DNA of 64,000 nt from Lagopus muta (Eukaryota; Chordata; Aves; Galliformes; Phasianidae), in contig NC_064435.1 in NCBI RefSeq assembly GCF_023343835.1, positions 87,328,788 through 87,392,787 on the forward strand, read 5' to 3'. Each line of letters begins with the position of its first letter. The stretch's first letter is position 1. Shown piece by piece: positions 12,261-24,597 of the stretch. The notes below the pieces were generated by a model. That model saw only the letters and a program-made list of their open reading frames with translations. It had not been told where the DNA came from and ran no database searches. The position numbers and the translations under genes are program-made.

Positions 12261-13082
12261 GATTTCTGAAATTTCTCTTAGACCTGTAAGCAATCAGTTA
12301 AATCACAGAGGTACTTTCCTTAATACAGTGGCAAAAACAAACAAAAAAACAAAACCACCAAAAGTAAACGATATGATGTGTATGAGGACCTCAAAGAATG
12401 AGATTAATTACTCAATTTTATTCAATTAAAAGACAAAACATTTGCAGCTTCCAAGAGCATGCACAAATCTCATTTGATGAGTGACAATAAGATAAGCAAT
12501 GCAAGATTCCCTGATATGAACAAGTTCAGCATTTGCTGTTCAAATCCCAAGCTTTGTACGCATATTTAAGAAAAAAATTCCCCATCTTGCAGCAAGTTAT
12601 AAACAACCTGCACACAAAATAAGGATTGTCACATCTCAACAGCTCCATTATCTTCAAAGTATTTTCTGGATAAACACCTGTGTAATCACTTTGTCTAATG
12701 AATTTCCCTGTGCAAAACAGACTGAAACAGAGCAAACTGCTGATGGAAACAGGGAGTGAATCCCTCAGCTCAATACACTGTGAGCATTTAGCACTAAAAC
12801 TGCAGACAGAACAGTAACGGATCCCTCACATTTCCACCACTGTGATCAAAAGTACATGGGAGGAAATGATTGAAAATGAGTCATTTTATACCAGAATACA
12901 GATCTTGAATTTTTTTATTTTTTTATTTTTTTAAACAAAATCCAGTCACATTATAGACCAGAGCTAATTTCCAAAAGTACGAGAATGAAACTTCACAGTA
13001 TTTTTACTGCCTTTACTTCAGACAACATTTGCTATGCTACTTTCCAGTAACGTTAGGGTGATCCTTATGCTTTCTAATTAGT
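12261..13082. other. Non-coding interval, no gene recognised
   Basis: AT-rich sequence with short T-rich runs near 12,908-12,932. Nothing recognisable was seen. Confidence 0.55.
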
Positions 13083-13650
13083 CATAGAGACGAGGACTAG
13101 GGAAGTCATCCTGCATTCAGCACTGGTGAGGCCCCACCTCAAGTGCTGTGTTCAGTTTTGGGCACCTCAGGACAGAAAGGACATTGAGGTGCTGGAGCGG
13201 ATCCAAAGAAAGGCAACAAGGCTGGTGAAGGGCTTGGAGAACATGGACTATGAGGAAAGACTGAAGGAACTGGGGCTGTTTAGTCTGGGGAAAAGGAGGC
13301 TGAGGGGAGACCTTATTGCTCTCTTCCAATATCTGAAAGGTGCTTACAGTGAGCATGGGGTTGGTTCCTTCTCATTGGTGACAGGACAAAGGGAAATGGC
13401 CTCATGTTGCACCAAGGGAGGTTTATGCTGGATATCAGGACAAACTTCTTTACAGCAAAGGTTGTTAAGCACTGCAATAGGCTGCCCAGGGAGGTGGTTG
13501 AGTCACCATCCCTGGATGTGTTTAAAAACCATTTGGATGTGGTGCTCAAGGAAGTGATTTAGCAGAGGGTTGTTAGAGTAGGGTAGGATGGTTAGGTTGT
13601 GGTTGGACTTGATGACCTTGAAGGTCTTTTCCAACCTGAGCAATTCTATG
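13083..13650 (+). mobile_element. CR1 LINE, 3' end of ORF2 and 3' UTR
   Basis: This is the best preserved CR1 in the window. A frame open from 13,126 to 13,557 contains [57 protein letters not shown] and [12 protein letters not shown]. This is the C-terminal 'thumb'-side region of CR1 ORF2. A frame change near 13,385 shifts the rest ([26 protein letters not shown]) into another frame. The + strand ends with CTTGATGACCTTGAAGGTC and CAACCTGAGCAATTCTATGA. The copy is 5'-truncated and frameshifted, hence immobile. Confidence 0.95.
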
Positions 13651-16600
13651 AGCAGTGAAGACCAGATCTCATTACAGTTTCTTTTGTCAGACCACGGAAC
13701 TGTAAACAAACTCATCTAGCTAAGTAATACCGTTTTAGTGGACTTCTTTGATGCACCTTATCCAAAGTACAGACAACATATCTAGTGCAAAATGGTTGCA
13801 TGCAATTGAGCCCTTATTTACACATCTATCCTTATGATTGTTTTGTAGACAATATTAACTGAGATAGCATCACTACAAGAGTTTTATATTTGTGCAACCA
13901 AATGTTACTTAGGTCCAAGGTGTATAAAATTGCCTGAGTAAGCCAATAGAGTGGTCCAAGAGGTCAAAAACCCAGTCTGAAACTGGAGGCCATGTAAAAC
14001 AATCATCAACGTGGCTTTTTAAGCTAGAGTACAGACTAGAAGCATTCTGCTTATCTTCTGTTATATCAGCTTCAACCTGTACAGGAATATCAATTACGTT
14101 GCAAGGATAGCCCTCACTTTGCAGCTTCAAAATTGAGGAGTGATAGCAGCATGTTTTCTTATCTTTCTTACAAAAATAGTCCCAGTTTCACATAAACACT
14201 AGCCTTGCATCTCACAGAAAAAAGGACATTTATTTACTGGAATATTTTGAAGGTGTGAAATTCAATTTAATAAGAGGTACATTAAATAACAAAGATTTCA
14301 AAAAATATATGCAATTAGATGGCAACATAGTTATTTAAATAGATATTTCTATTGAATCTTTGCAAGACTACACTCATCACTAAATTAGATGTTGTCCCAT
14401 GGTATGCATTATAAATTAGGTGGTTCATTTCAGGAGGTTTATAACCAGTGACTGGAATTATAATCAACAATATAAATTAGCATCTCCCAATATTTCCAGT
14501 GTTTTGGAAGCTGTTCTGATCTCATGCTAGTTTCATGCAACACTAACTTCCCATCTTCCACAGACTCCTGATCAATGCTGCTGTAGGTTAGAACAGACCC
14601 TGTGATTCTATACGAAATGCTATGGAGCTCATTTTTTTTTAAAGGTATAAATTAATATCAAAATAATATTTGCAAACTGTAAGGCAAGGCACACTTGAGA
14701 AGTCTTTTTTTGTACTGACCACCATTATTATCAAATTGCTATTCTTCCACTTTGCTACATTGCAGGTCATCTACTCCCTTAAGCTCACAGAAAGATAGTT
14801 ATTTTCCTTTTTGACTCTACATGCTGCAATATGGACCTGCAATATACACGGCTATCCTGTCTCCTATATATTATCTAGGAAAACAAAATGTGAAAAAGTA
14901 GAGCAGGATCATTTATATTCCAAGAAACATGAAATATGCTCATATTACTACCAGTGGTGATATTGCCTGGGATACTGAAATACCACATTGAAATGAAGCA
15001 AGAGAACGGCATATTGGTTCTCTCTCTCTTGTTACAATATGCATTAGCCATAGAGTTGGAGCTTCTACACAGCAATACCAAGAAGGCACGAGAAAAGATT
15101 ATCATCATCTTATACAAATTCTTTGCCTTCTTCTGAACTGAAAACTAAAGTTTAACAGAAAAAAAAACAAAACCAAAACACAACAGAAGACTGAAATCCA
15201 TAATGATGTCAATATTTTATAGTCCGAATGTGAAGACCAAGAATGACTCAATATGAAGATACAATGACAGAAATAACATAGTTATAGTTAATTACTATAA
15301 AGGAAGAGATCAACAAGACAGAAGTAGAGGGTGGTAAATCATAAACCAGCTCAGAAAAAAACATTTCATGCTGAGGAGACAAGGTAAAGAATGAATTAAC
15401 ATTTCTGCCTTTAAAGAAGGCTCCAAAGTCCTGACCATTCTGCAACAGGATATGTATATAAATGCTGAAATGTAAAAGATTGCTCAGAAAAACACAGAAG
15501 CTGTTAAGCTGTAAGCCAACTTAAAGATTTAGGGAGAAGGGGAAAAGAAAGTCTGACTTGGTAGCTAGCTTTTTGGTAGAAAAGTGAACAGTAATACAAA
15601 GCAATAAGATGCTCTGCCCTTAAAAGGAAGAATTTACAGCACAATCATTGACATCCAGCAGAAAAAGAAAAAATCTTGACACTGTAGGGTTGTAAATAAA
15701 TTGCTGAGACATCAGCTGAAGTGAAAGCCTTTTTTGAAGAGTATGAAAAAGGCTGAAGGCTATAGTCTGAACACATCAAAATAAAGATAAAAGAAAAATG
15801 AGCTTCCTAGAATATGAACCTATGAGTAAGTGAAGCAAAGGCTATGGAGGCATAAACTGGAAACTTTCACATGACTCACAGATTTGGACAGGGATGCCAA
15901 AGGATTTGTAGGAATAAAAGCAGATTTAATTCTTTGCTGACCAATATACTTTGACAACTTTGATGTCTTGTTTGCTTTCTCCTTGAAACCTCCCACCTCC
16001 AATTTGTATTACTTACCTTAACCCACATGGACATCTGTCAGCTGGATTCTTGGAGCATTTTAAGCTACCCTGTATGACTTCAATGGCTAGTCATGCTCAA
16101 AAGGACATTATACTTTTTCATGCTTATCAGCTGTTCCCTATGCACAAGCATAACTCGTCACATATCAAATTCATAGCCACTTCTACTGCCCTGTGCCTCA
16201 ACAGGTGTCAACAGAAAGCAATGCAACGAGTGAGCAATCCAGATTTGCAGGGGAATAAAGTGCCACAATCTGCTCCCTTCAACAGACAGCAACATCTCTA
16301 CAGCATCTAGAGATGAAACTAAGACAGTCTTAGTAGCAAGTATGCATAAGGAAGGCTGAATCATCAATGCATGCCCTAAAACCTGTATTTTTTAAGTTTT
16401 ATTAGTGGCCCTTTAAAACAGGAGTGAACAGAATAGTCTCTATAAGCACCTGAAACATAAAAAAAAAAAAGCAGCAGATTTTATAAGTTGTGGAAGTTGT
16501 AGAAATGCAGTCATGCATCCATCTTGGGAGCATTAAACATCACATGGGCTTGCACAAAAAGAGATACAGGATCAAGTAAGTTTCAAAAAGTACATCCAAA

Positions 16601-17525
16601 GCAAGTTGCCAGTTTCAGTAATCAGCAGATCCTATAAACAGGATTCTATTTCTGCTGCTTGGAACTGGAAATACAAGGCACTGTAAGACTTACAGCCATC
16701 AGAACAGAACATAGAAAAGATGACTGGTGTTTTGGCAGAGTAAAGGTAGCTCACACACAACCTCAAACATTAGTAAAGGACTCTAAGTCAACCCATATAG
16801 TAGAACAGCATTCAGAAGCCCTCTAAGCAAAACTGTAGATTGTAAACTACTTTTGACTGGACAAGATATTATCTTCCTTTCATTTCCCTTAAAAATGCAC
16901 AAACTTTTTTCTCCTGAAATTTGTTTGGACTCTCAGGTTAAAAATCTTCCTCAACTCCCAGATGCAAAGTTTCTTTCCAAGTATTAAAAGCAACACAGTA
17001 ATGTTGGCCAGGTTATGTTTTCAAGCTTTCCATGCAACACAAATCCCTATCAGCCTCTATTTCATCTTACAGTTGTTTCGGTATCCCCAGAATGACAGGG
17101 TTTCGGATTTTAAGAGCCTGTGCTCTGGATCCACAGTTAATCAATGGGCATATAGCAAAACTACAGTTTTTAAAATCAAAGCCTAAACACTGATTCTTCT
17201 CTCACTAGAATCAAGGAAAAAGAAAAAAAAGAAAAAACAAACCTCAAGTGATTTCTTTGCATTGCTGTCAGCTTACTTCTTTCATTCTGTTATCTGCCTC
17301 CCTTATCCAGAACTCTGCCAATCACACTTGATAGCATCTCTACAAAGTTGTAAGGCCGCAGAGATTTTCTTGCTGATTTTCAGAAAGACATCTGCAATGA
17401 ACATAGACAATCTGCTACCCTTAGATTCAGCCAACTGAGCTCTCTGACACTACTGAGGTATTGCTACCACCAGAAGCAAGGCTAGGTCCAAAAGACAGAC
17501 TTTTAGATTTTATCAGATCTACCAG

Positions 17526-17546
17526 GTTTGTTTGTTTGTTTGTTTT
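17526..17546 (+). repeat. (GTTT)5 tetranucleotide repeat
   Basis: Five GTTT units in tandem, a short microsatellite. Confidence 0.9.
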
Positions 17547-18289
17547 AAAGCCTTCAGAAGTATTATATTAGCTTCATATTTTACTACCACGATCTGAATT
17601 AGAATAAGCTGAATTAACAGAATATCTACAAAATTACTCCACACTAAGTGCCTCATTGACAATTATTCTTCCCTAGTAGGTATGTTAATTTTCTTGAAGT
17701 ATTTAGTGTTGCACAGGATGATACACCTTTCAAATCAGTTACAAGAGACATATTCCTAAAGCTTTTCAGCTAAAATGAAACAAACATTTGCTGTATCTGG
17801 CTTTTTAAGTCTGTATATGGATTGCAAAAACAAGCAGTGTTTCATGCATCAAATAGTGCCAAACTTAAAGGAATAATTTGCAGAAGCTATTAATAAAGAA
17901 AAACTTCAGAGATTCAGTACTAGAAGAGCCAGGGATCCTCACCATAACAAAACTATGTGGCAACAGATAAGGCTGTGCTACATGACTAAAAAGTAAATTC
18001 AGGTTTTGTAAACAAATATTTTATGAAGTTTATTCCTTACCTCCTCTTTTTCATTTGATTAAATGCTAGAATATCTAAAATACTGTAGCTTTGTCTTTAA
18101 AATGCCTATTATTCTGTTGCAGTACTGAGAATCCCATTTGTTCATAAAGGTGAAAACTTCAGTTTTTGCACAACCACTGTTCAGAATAAAACTTCTAGGG
18201 GTGAAAAAAGCAGAATATATCTCAGGAAGTAACATGAATTAAAATAAAATTCATTTAAAGAGACAAACAGAGAGGGGAATCACAAAGGC

Positions 18290-18480
18290 ACTTAAAACAT
18301 TGGTTTGTCCTTCACTATGTTTGGTGAACTGAGTTGCAAAGGTTTTAATGAGAATTAATGACCAGCTGGGGTTAATGGTCCTCAGCTACACCTCAGATCA
18401 TTAACTCCTCCCTGCCAGTTATTAATCCCCAGGAAATACCCTGTACCTCTCTCTTTATTGCTCAATCATAAGTAGCAAGA
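18290..18480. promoter_or_regulatory. Candidate enhancer with clustered homeodomain cores and an E-box
   Basis: Within about 90 bases there are several TAAT homeodomain cores: TTAATG at 18345, AATTAATG at 18353, TTAATGG at 18372, ATTAAC near 18410 and TTATTAAT near 18419. A palindromic CCAGCTGG E-box at 18362-18369 sits between two of them. The combination resembles developmental enhancers that bind homeodomain and bHLH factors. No conservation data are available, so this is motif-based inference. Confidence 0.3.
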
Positions 18481-20270
18481 GATGATCAGCCAGTCAAGAT
18501 CCTGGCACGATGTGAGCGTGTGAGTGATCACGTTCCTACCTCATCACACTACAGAACAAACTATTTAGACATTACAGCATTGAGGTTGCAAAAAGAGGAA
18601 GAAACACGTAAACAAGGAAAACAAACGTTTTGTCTGCTGATTGCATTTCATACCTGTTCCTATAATACACACAATGCTTGTAGCCCATATACTTAGTGGA
18701 ATTATACAAATCTGTTTGCATACCCACTGCTATTAAACTCCCAGAGGCCCTTTCCTTTGCTGTTCTAGAGCACATAACACAGCTAGCATCCTTATTATAT
18801 ACTTCTGCTGAAAGTACCATGCAGATGTTACAGCAAACAGCTGCAGAAACATGAACACCATTTGTAAACCTGACATACCATACCCAAGTATCAGAGGTTT
18901 GTGGAATCACAGGTTCCTATGGCTGGACCCACATGGCTTCCATTGGTAAGAGCAGAGCTCAAAGGAGAGTCAGTTCACCCCTAGACTTTCACGTTCCCAG
19001 CCCAGGGAAATAGCTGGTACAGACCAGTCCCAAACCTGTATATTAGCAGAGAATAATGAAATAGCCTGTCCACAGAGTTAATGCAAGATTAAGTACACAG
19101 TATTGATGTTTAACTTTGTAACAGAGGAAGATAGCATGGGAAACTGGTTTGGCGGAAGAAACAAAGCAGCATTTGTATGACACAGTGCCTCACAAACAAA
19201 AATAATTTCATCTTTATTCAGCATTTCCACTCTGAATTCAGAATTTCTAAGAACATGACTATTGATCAGGAGATACCTAACTGCAAGCGTCTGCTGCACT
19301 CATCCACTCTGCAAGATGGCATTCAAATATACTCATAGGCAACCTGCAGATCATATATTCCAAACAGATCTTTAGTGTGTCTTAACCCTTGCAGGGCCAT
19401 TTTGGATCAGTCCCCCAGAAGTAGCAAAAAGATTACTTTTCTGTTTCATCCTTTCTGATGTATTTGGACTGCCCTCGTGAAACTTCTGGGGTACAGATAT
19501 TATTTAAATGAATCAATAAATGATGTTCTCATGTCTTTGTGAATGCACTTACCAATAAGAAAAGCCCTAACTTCCATCCATAGAACAATCCCATTCAATT
19601 CAATGAGTGCAAATACATGCTTGAAAACATTGTAGTCTTTAGTGGACAGTATCTCATTCTCCAAAGGCTAAAAGAGGTTGATTACTATTACTCCTATCAA
19701 GGAGAATAAAATCACATTAAGCTTCAGATCAAAATGTAGACCCTTTCAGGTCACATTTACCAGTGATCCATGGCAATATGAATTAAATCAATTATTTCTT
19801 TTATTTGTATACAAATTACAAGTTAAATGGATGTTCTGCTGCCCTACTTAAACGCATTTATCTATGAGCACACAACATTTTTTGTTCCTCTTCCCCTGAC
19901 AACATCATATTTTTCTTAGTTACAGGCTGGATATATTTTGAACATGCAGTAGAATATCTCCCATTTAGAAATAAAGAAGCACTGGGTGCTGTCAAAATTA
20001 GCAGAAGAATCAAGAGAAGAGTTGTAAGAAGAGACACTATATTTGATTTCAGAACAGCTTGGTTAGGCCCTTACATCACTTCAGCTGTAACATTTTCATT
20101 AACTTCAGTAGGCTTTGGATCAAAACCTGAGTTGGAATGGAAGTTGACCATAATAACAGGAGTGTACTGACTGATGCCAACAGGCTTTGAATTGGTCCAT
20201 TTTTATGAAAATTGTTTACAGTGAATAAGTAATCCACACAGTGCTATATACACTACCCCTACACTCAGAA

Positions 20271-20285
20271 CAATTAGGCTAATTG
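20271..20285. promoter_or_regulatory. Palindromic double homeodomain site
   Basis: CAATTAG (20271-20277) and CTAATTG (20279-20285) form a perfect 7-bp dyad around one G. Each arm holds an AATTAG/CTAATT homeodomain core. Closely spaced inverted TAAT cores are typical of paired-class homeodomain dimers, although the usual spacing is 2-3 bases between TAAT halves and this one differs. Occupancy is not known. Confidence 0.3.
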
Positions 20286-23200
20286 TGGCGTATTGATTCA
20301 CTGTTTTTACCGTTTGACAGCCATTAGATGTTATGGGTTTTTTAAATATATTTTTAAACTTTTAAAAATCTTCAGATTTCATGGGTCTTAGAAAAAAAAC
20401 CAACTGTAGAACCTCTCTTTTTAGCATCTTTTTTACTCGACAACCAAGCAAATTCTGATAAAGCATCTTTACATCAACCACTTTCATTTTACAGGACTTT
20501 TTTTTGTTCTCGTCTAATTAATCTTATATATCAGTCATATTTAGTAATTATTGTAACTGTTAGGTACATTTCAATACACCAGATTTTAAAGATTTGTTTA
20601 ATGTCACATCTATATATAGTAGATAATTGCATAGTTATTAAAGTTACTCACTTAATTCCTTTGCTTGGCTGGAGGAGAGAGTTATGGATACATATTTCAG
20701 TTCACTTCAATACTGCAAGCATACACTGCAAACAGACACAAGCGTACACTTGTAAGGACCACCTGTGAAAAGTTCTGGATGCGTAATGCCAGTTTCTGAA
20801 TCCTTCTGTTCCTACAAAATAGATTTGCAGAATATGAAAAGCAGCCATCCAGATACAGTTTGCCTCATAAAATGAGAACTTTTGTACCTACCCTAAAGCA
20901 TTTATATATCTACCTTAGCTTTTGCACTGTTTCCTGGAACATGCTTCCACTCAACTGATCATCTGAAGGGGCTTTTCAGAAATCAGTGACCAAAATTTCC
21001 TGGTTTATGTTATTTAATAGTGGCTCACTATTCTTAAAGGGTATATACTCACATACACATCAAAACAGCGCTGTCCAGTAACAACTATATGATATACCAA
21101 TTTGTTTTCTTTTGCTTTCTTGTCATTATACTGATAATATATGTTCATATTTTATCACGCAGATATCTATCAAACGTAATAAATGATGATGACAAATCCA
21201 CTGCATACAGTCTTTCAGAAACCTCTCCGTGGGATTTTTGTCACTAGCATTCATATTTCACAAGCCAGCCAACCTAGGATTTTGAGTTAGCATCTGAGAG
21301 AGAACTTCTAGAATATCAACAAGACTCCTTCTAATATATATGGAAAGAAATGGCCATAGGGACAACTCAGTCCACTGAAGATCTTTGGACAAAGCTCTGT
21401 ATATCTGGGAATGGTTTCAAACTCCCAGTTTCAGATACTGTCTTATTCCACCTTCTAGCTCTGTACCAGCTCTAAATTAGACATGCACCATCTTTTCTTC
21501 ACAGTCAATCTGGACTGCTACAAAAAGGAAACCCACCTTCCTCAATCAGGGAAGAACTGCTGTATGCTCCAATTCAATTCAGATAAATCAATCTTATGAC
21601 ACAGGCACCACGTTCTTAGAGGTCAGATAGATGTAGCCTTTCTCCTTAAAGGGACAACCTATAGATTGCAGATTTCTAAATAGGTAACTGCTTACAACTA
21701 GTTGAGATTAATCTAGTCTTACTAAGCACGTTACTAATATAGTTGTTTATTAATAGAAGAGGCTAAGACATCGTCAGCACTGACATACCAACCCTGAATT
21801 CAATATGGTCTAATGCTTTTCAATCATTCCACAGATGATAGTGACAAAACAGAACAAAAAGCAACAATAATATAAAGCAGCACTACAAACAAGGTGTATT
21901 TTCAACTACTAAACTTGCATTCATTTTTAACACTACAAGTATGGATCTATATTCAATTCTCTAGAACCCAGCTTGCATTTTGAACATAAATTTGCTTTGC
22001 CTTACTCACGGGGAGAAGAAAAAAATCTAATCAAATTCTACGGAGTGTTTTCTCTGCTATAATTTAGTGGTAAAACTGGCAGGCTGCCTAACCACGTCAA
22101 AAAGGGATACATTTGAAATGCTGTAACTATAAAATAACAAGGAAGCTTTTAGCCACATTCATGTAGTGGAGACTAGGAAAATGTTTACTTGTAATCTGGT
22201 TACCATATGAAAAGATTAATCTAACAGGAAAATACATTATAAAGTTGTGAAATTGTCTTGCTCGATGTATAAATATTTTATGTAAATAGAAGAGGATTTG
22301 GGATTCATATAACATTTATATATTTTTTAAACTAAAGGCACAGCAACTGCCGCAAAGCATTCTTCAATAATGCTCTCAGTCTGCTATCTACACTAACGCC
22401 TTATTTGTTTATATTAGCTTTTCCCTTAATGAAGATGGCGCCGGTGGTTCTGTCTGGATAAGCTGCTGACAGGACACCATCAGCTTCAATGGAAGGCATT
22501 ATTGAGAGAGAACAGGCATTTTTTCAGCTCAGTGGCTCTGACTGCTGGCTATGGAGAAAGAAAAATTGGTGCCAATGGCTGGAATAAGGAACGATGTCTT
22601 TCTTCAGGGAGAAAGTGGGAGAAGTTTGAGAAAACTGGGGTGGCTTACATAGGAATGTTTGAGACTCTGAGCACCTTTCTCACAGTTACTTATTTTATTT
22701 CACTGCCACTTTCTTCATGAAGTGTGTCAGTGGAACACAAAGTCCTTGAAGGCAGAGAGCCCAATTCTAAATTGCATGCCAGGGAAGAGGGTAAAGGGAC
22801 CTAGACACAAATAAAAAGTCAGATGTCATTTTCAGTTCTAACCCAATGTAAGCAGAGCTTGATTTTTGTTATTGTTATCTGAGACATTGATCCCATTTGA
22901 GAAATGAAATAGAACAATCTTGTAATGACTAATTGTCAACTAAGAATACCAAGACTTTCTTGAGATGTAGACAACTGCTACCACAAATATTGCTCTGCAG
23001 TATGAGGATAGGACTACCTTCATGGAAGAACCAACGCTTTCTACCAAATTTCAAAGTATTTTCAAGAGTAGCAGACAGTAAATATCTGAGACAAGACTCA
23101 AGGCAAAGACTGGTAAATTTACTGCGTTAGTTGCTCAAATTCATAAGCCCATAGGGAATAAAAATGTATTCATTACAGAACTTATAAAACAACACAGCTT

Positions 23201-23356
23201 CCTTGAATGACAGATAGCATTCAAACTCAGCTTAAGGACAAAATGGCCTATATCTGGGTATTAGGGACTGCATTGCAAAAGAAGGCAATGACAGTGCCTT
23301 CTAATAGGCTACAAGCACCATGGAGTCAATGGAAGGGAGGGAAAGAAAGGAAACTG

Positions 23357-23371
23357 GCTCACCCCTGCTGG
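23357..23371 (-). promoter_or_regulatory. CTCF-like site
   Basis: On the minus strand, CCAGCAGGGGTGAGC matches 13 of 15 positions of the CTCF core CCASYAGRKGGCRSY as I remember it. The mismatches (TG for GC) fall at conserved positions, so it is weaker than the sites at 40.2 and 53.7 kb. Confidence 0.25.
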
Positions 23372-23488
23372 TGACTGGTGAGAGCTTAAGAGGATTGCCA
23401 TCACAGTGCAGAGAAACACTACTGCTGTGACTGCTAACCCTTACATGAGGCTGAGGAGGGGTGGATTCAGGCTCCACCCCTTCTGATA

Positions 23489-23513
23489 CTCAGGTGCATT
23501 GCTTGCACCTGAG
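23489..23513. promoter_or_regulatory. Perfect 10-bp dyad with two CAGGTG E-boxes
   Basis: CTCAGGTGCA (23489-23498) and TGCACCTGAG (23504-23513) are exact inverted repeats separated by five bases. Each arm contains a CAGGTG/CACCTG E-box, and a third CACCTG lies at about 23,540. CAGGTG pairs are the classical binding mode of ZEB-type repressors and also of E-protein dimers. The wider 23,340-23,640 stretch is less AT-rich than its surroundings and ends with an AATAAA. It could alternatively be part of an old LTR, but I could not identify clear TG...CA ends. Confidence 0.35.
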
Positions 23514-24577
23514 CTCCCTGGATTAGCCACACCTTCTCACCTGGTGCTCAACCATTTGTTCAGGCCATGACCTGGCATTTCTCTGCGAGTACCATGATGA
23601 GTTGCTGCATTTTTAATTATAATAAAAAGGCTTCCAATCAAAGGTGTGACACCAAAATCAAAATACATCTTCCTGGATGGTAGCATAGCCAGGTTTACAT
23701 AGTGCAATATTATGGATCATTCTGCATCTGTAATTGCAAGCATCTGTAGATTTTTAGGGCGAGGAGAAAGTTTGGTGAAGTGTAAAGCTATCACATACAG
23801 GGAACTGGATGATGCTAGCAAACCTAAACATGACCGAAGTTTGGACCTCTACCCAAATGCACAATCAGAAGAATTCTGTATCAAGGTCTCAAATACATAT
23901 ATTTTTATTATTACATTATTTTTAAGCCAATGCTGAACTCCCATGGATACCTCTGAAAATCAGGCAATAACCTGCCACATACAACTCTATTCATCTGCCT
24001 TATGCAATAAGAAATGCAAGGTTATCAGCTGGGATACAGAAAGTCACCCTGAGAAGAAGAAATGTATCCAGCAAATGGCATCAAATAGAAAACTTAAAAA
24101 TCCCTTAAAGATTCCTACAGAAATTTTACTAAAATACATGGTGTATACGAAATATGTGCTCATGGCATGGAGCATCGCCCTTGAAGCAGCAAGATATCAG
24201 TATCAGCACTTTCACGTGTTATACATTATCTGAAGCAAGAGGGAGGGAAACTAGCACCTAAACAAATAACCCAGTTCCCATATATAGATCAAGATCAGTC
24301 AAACCAAAGATTGTTTCATTATTAATCATAAAGTAGAAGAGTCTAAAATGAAGTAGATTTCTTTCTTTTAAATGCCAAATGCATTGAAGCAGCAGTCATT
24401 TATTTTTATGTCATTATTTCTTTTGATACTATGCAAAATACCTCCATTTTAAATGCTGGTTTTCTAAAAACATAACCATTAGGATAGTTGTTACATATTT
24501 AATTTCATGCTCCACTCAGCATAAAGCAGTTGAGAGACTGCCAGCCAGAGCAAATTAAGTAACCGGTTAGATAATTT

Positions 24578-24597
24578 CCTGCTTAATTGAAAGCAGG
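24578..24597. repeat. Perfect 7-bp inverted repeat within an AT-rich block
   Basis: CCTGCTT (24578-24584) and AAGCAGG (24591-24597) are exact inverted repeats around AATTGA. The surroundings (24,550-24,640) carry several AATT/TAAT cores, which may mark a conserved regulatory block. Confidence 0.5.

Noticed and set aside
14600..14625. Word TGTGATTCTATAC resembling a CR1 3' end
   Set aside because: Only about 12 bases match and no CR1 body is visible on either side.
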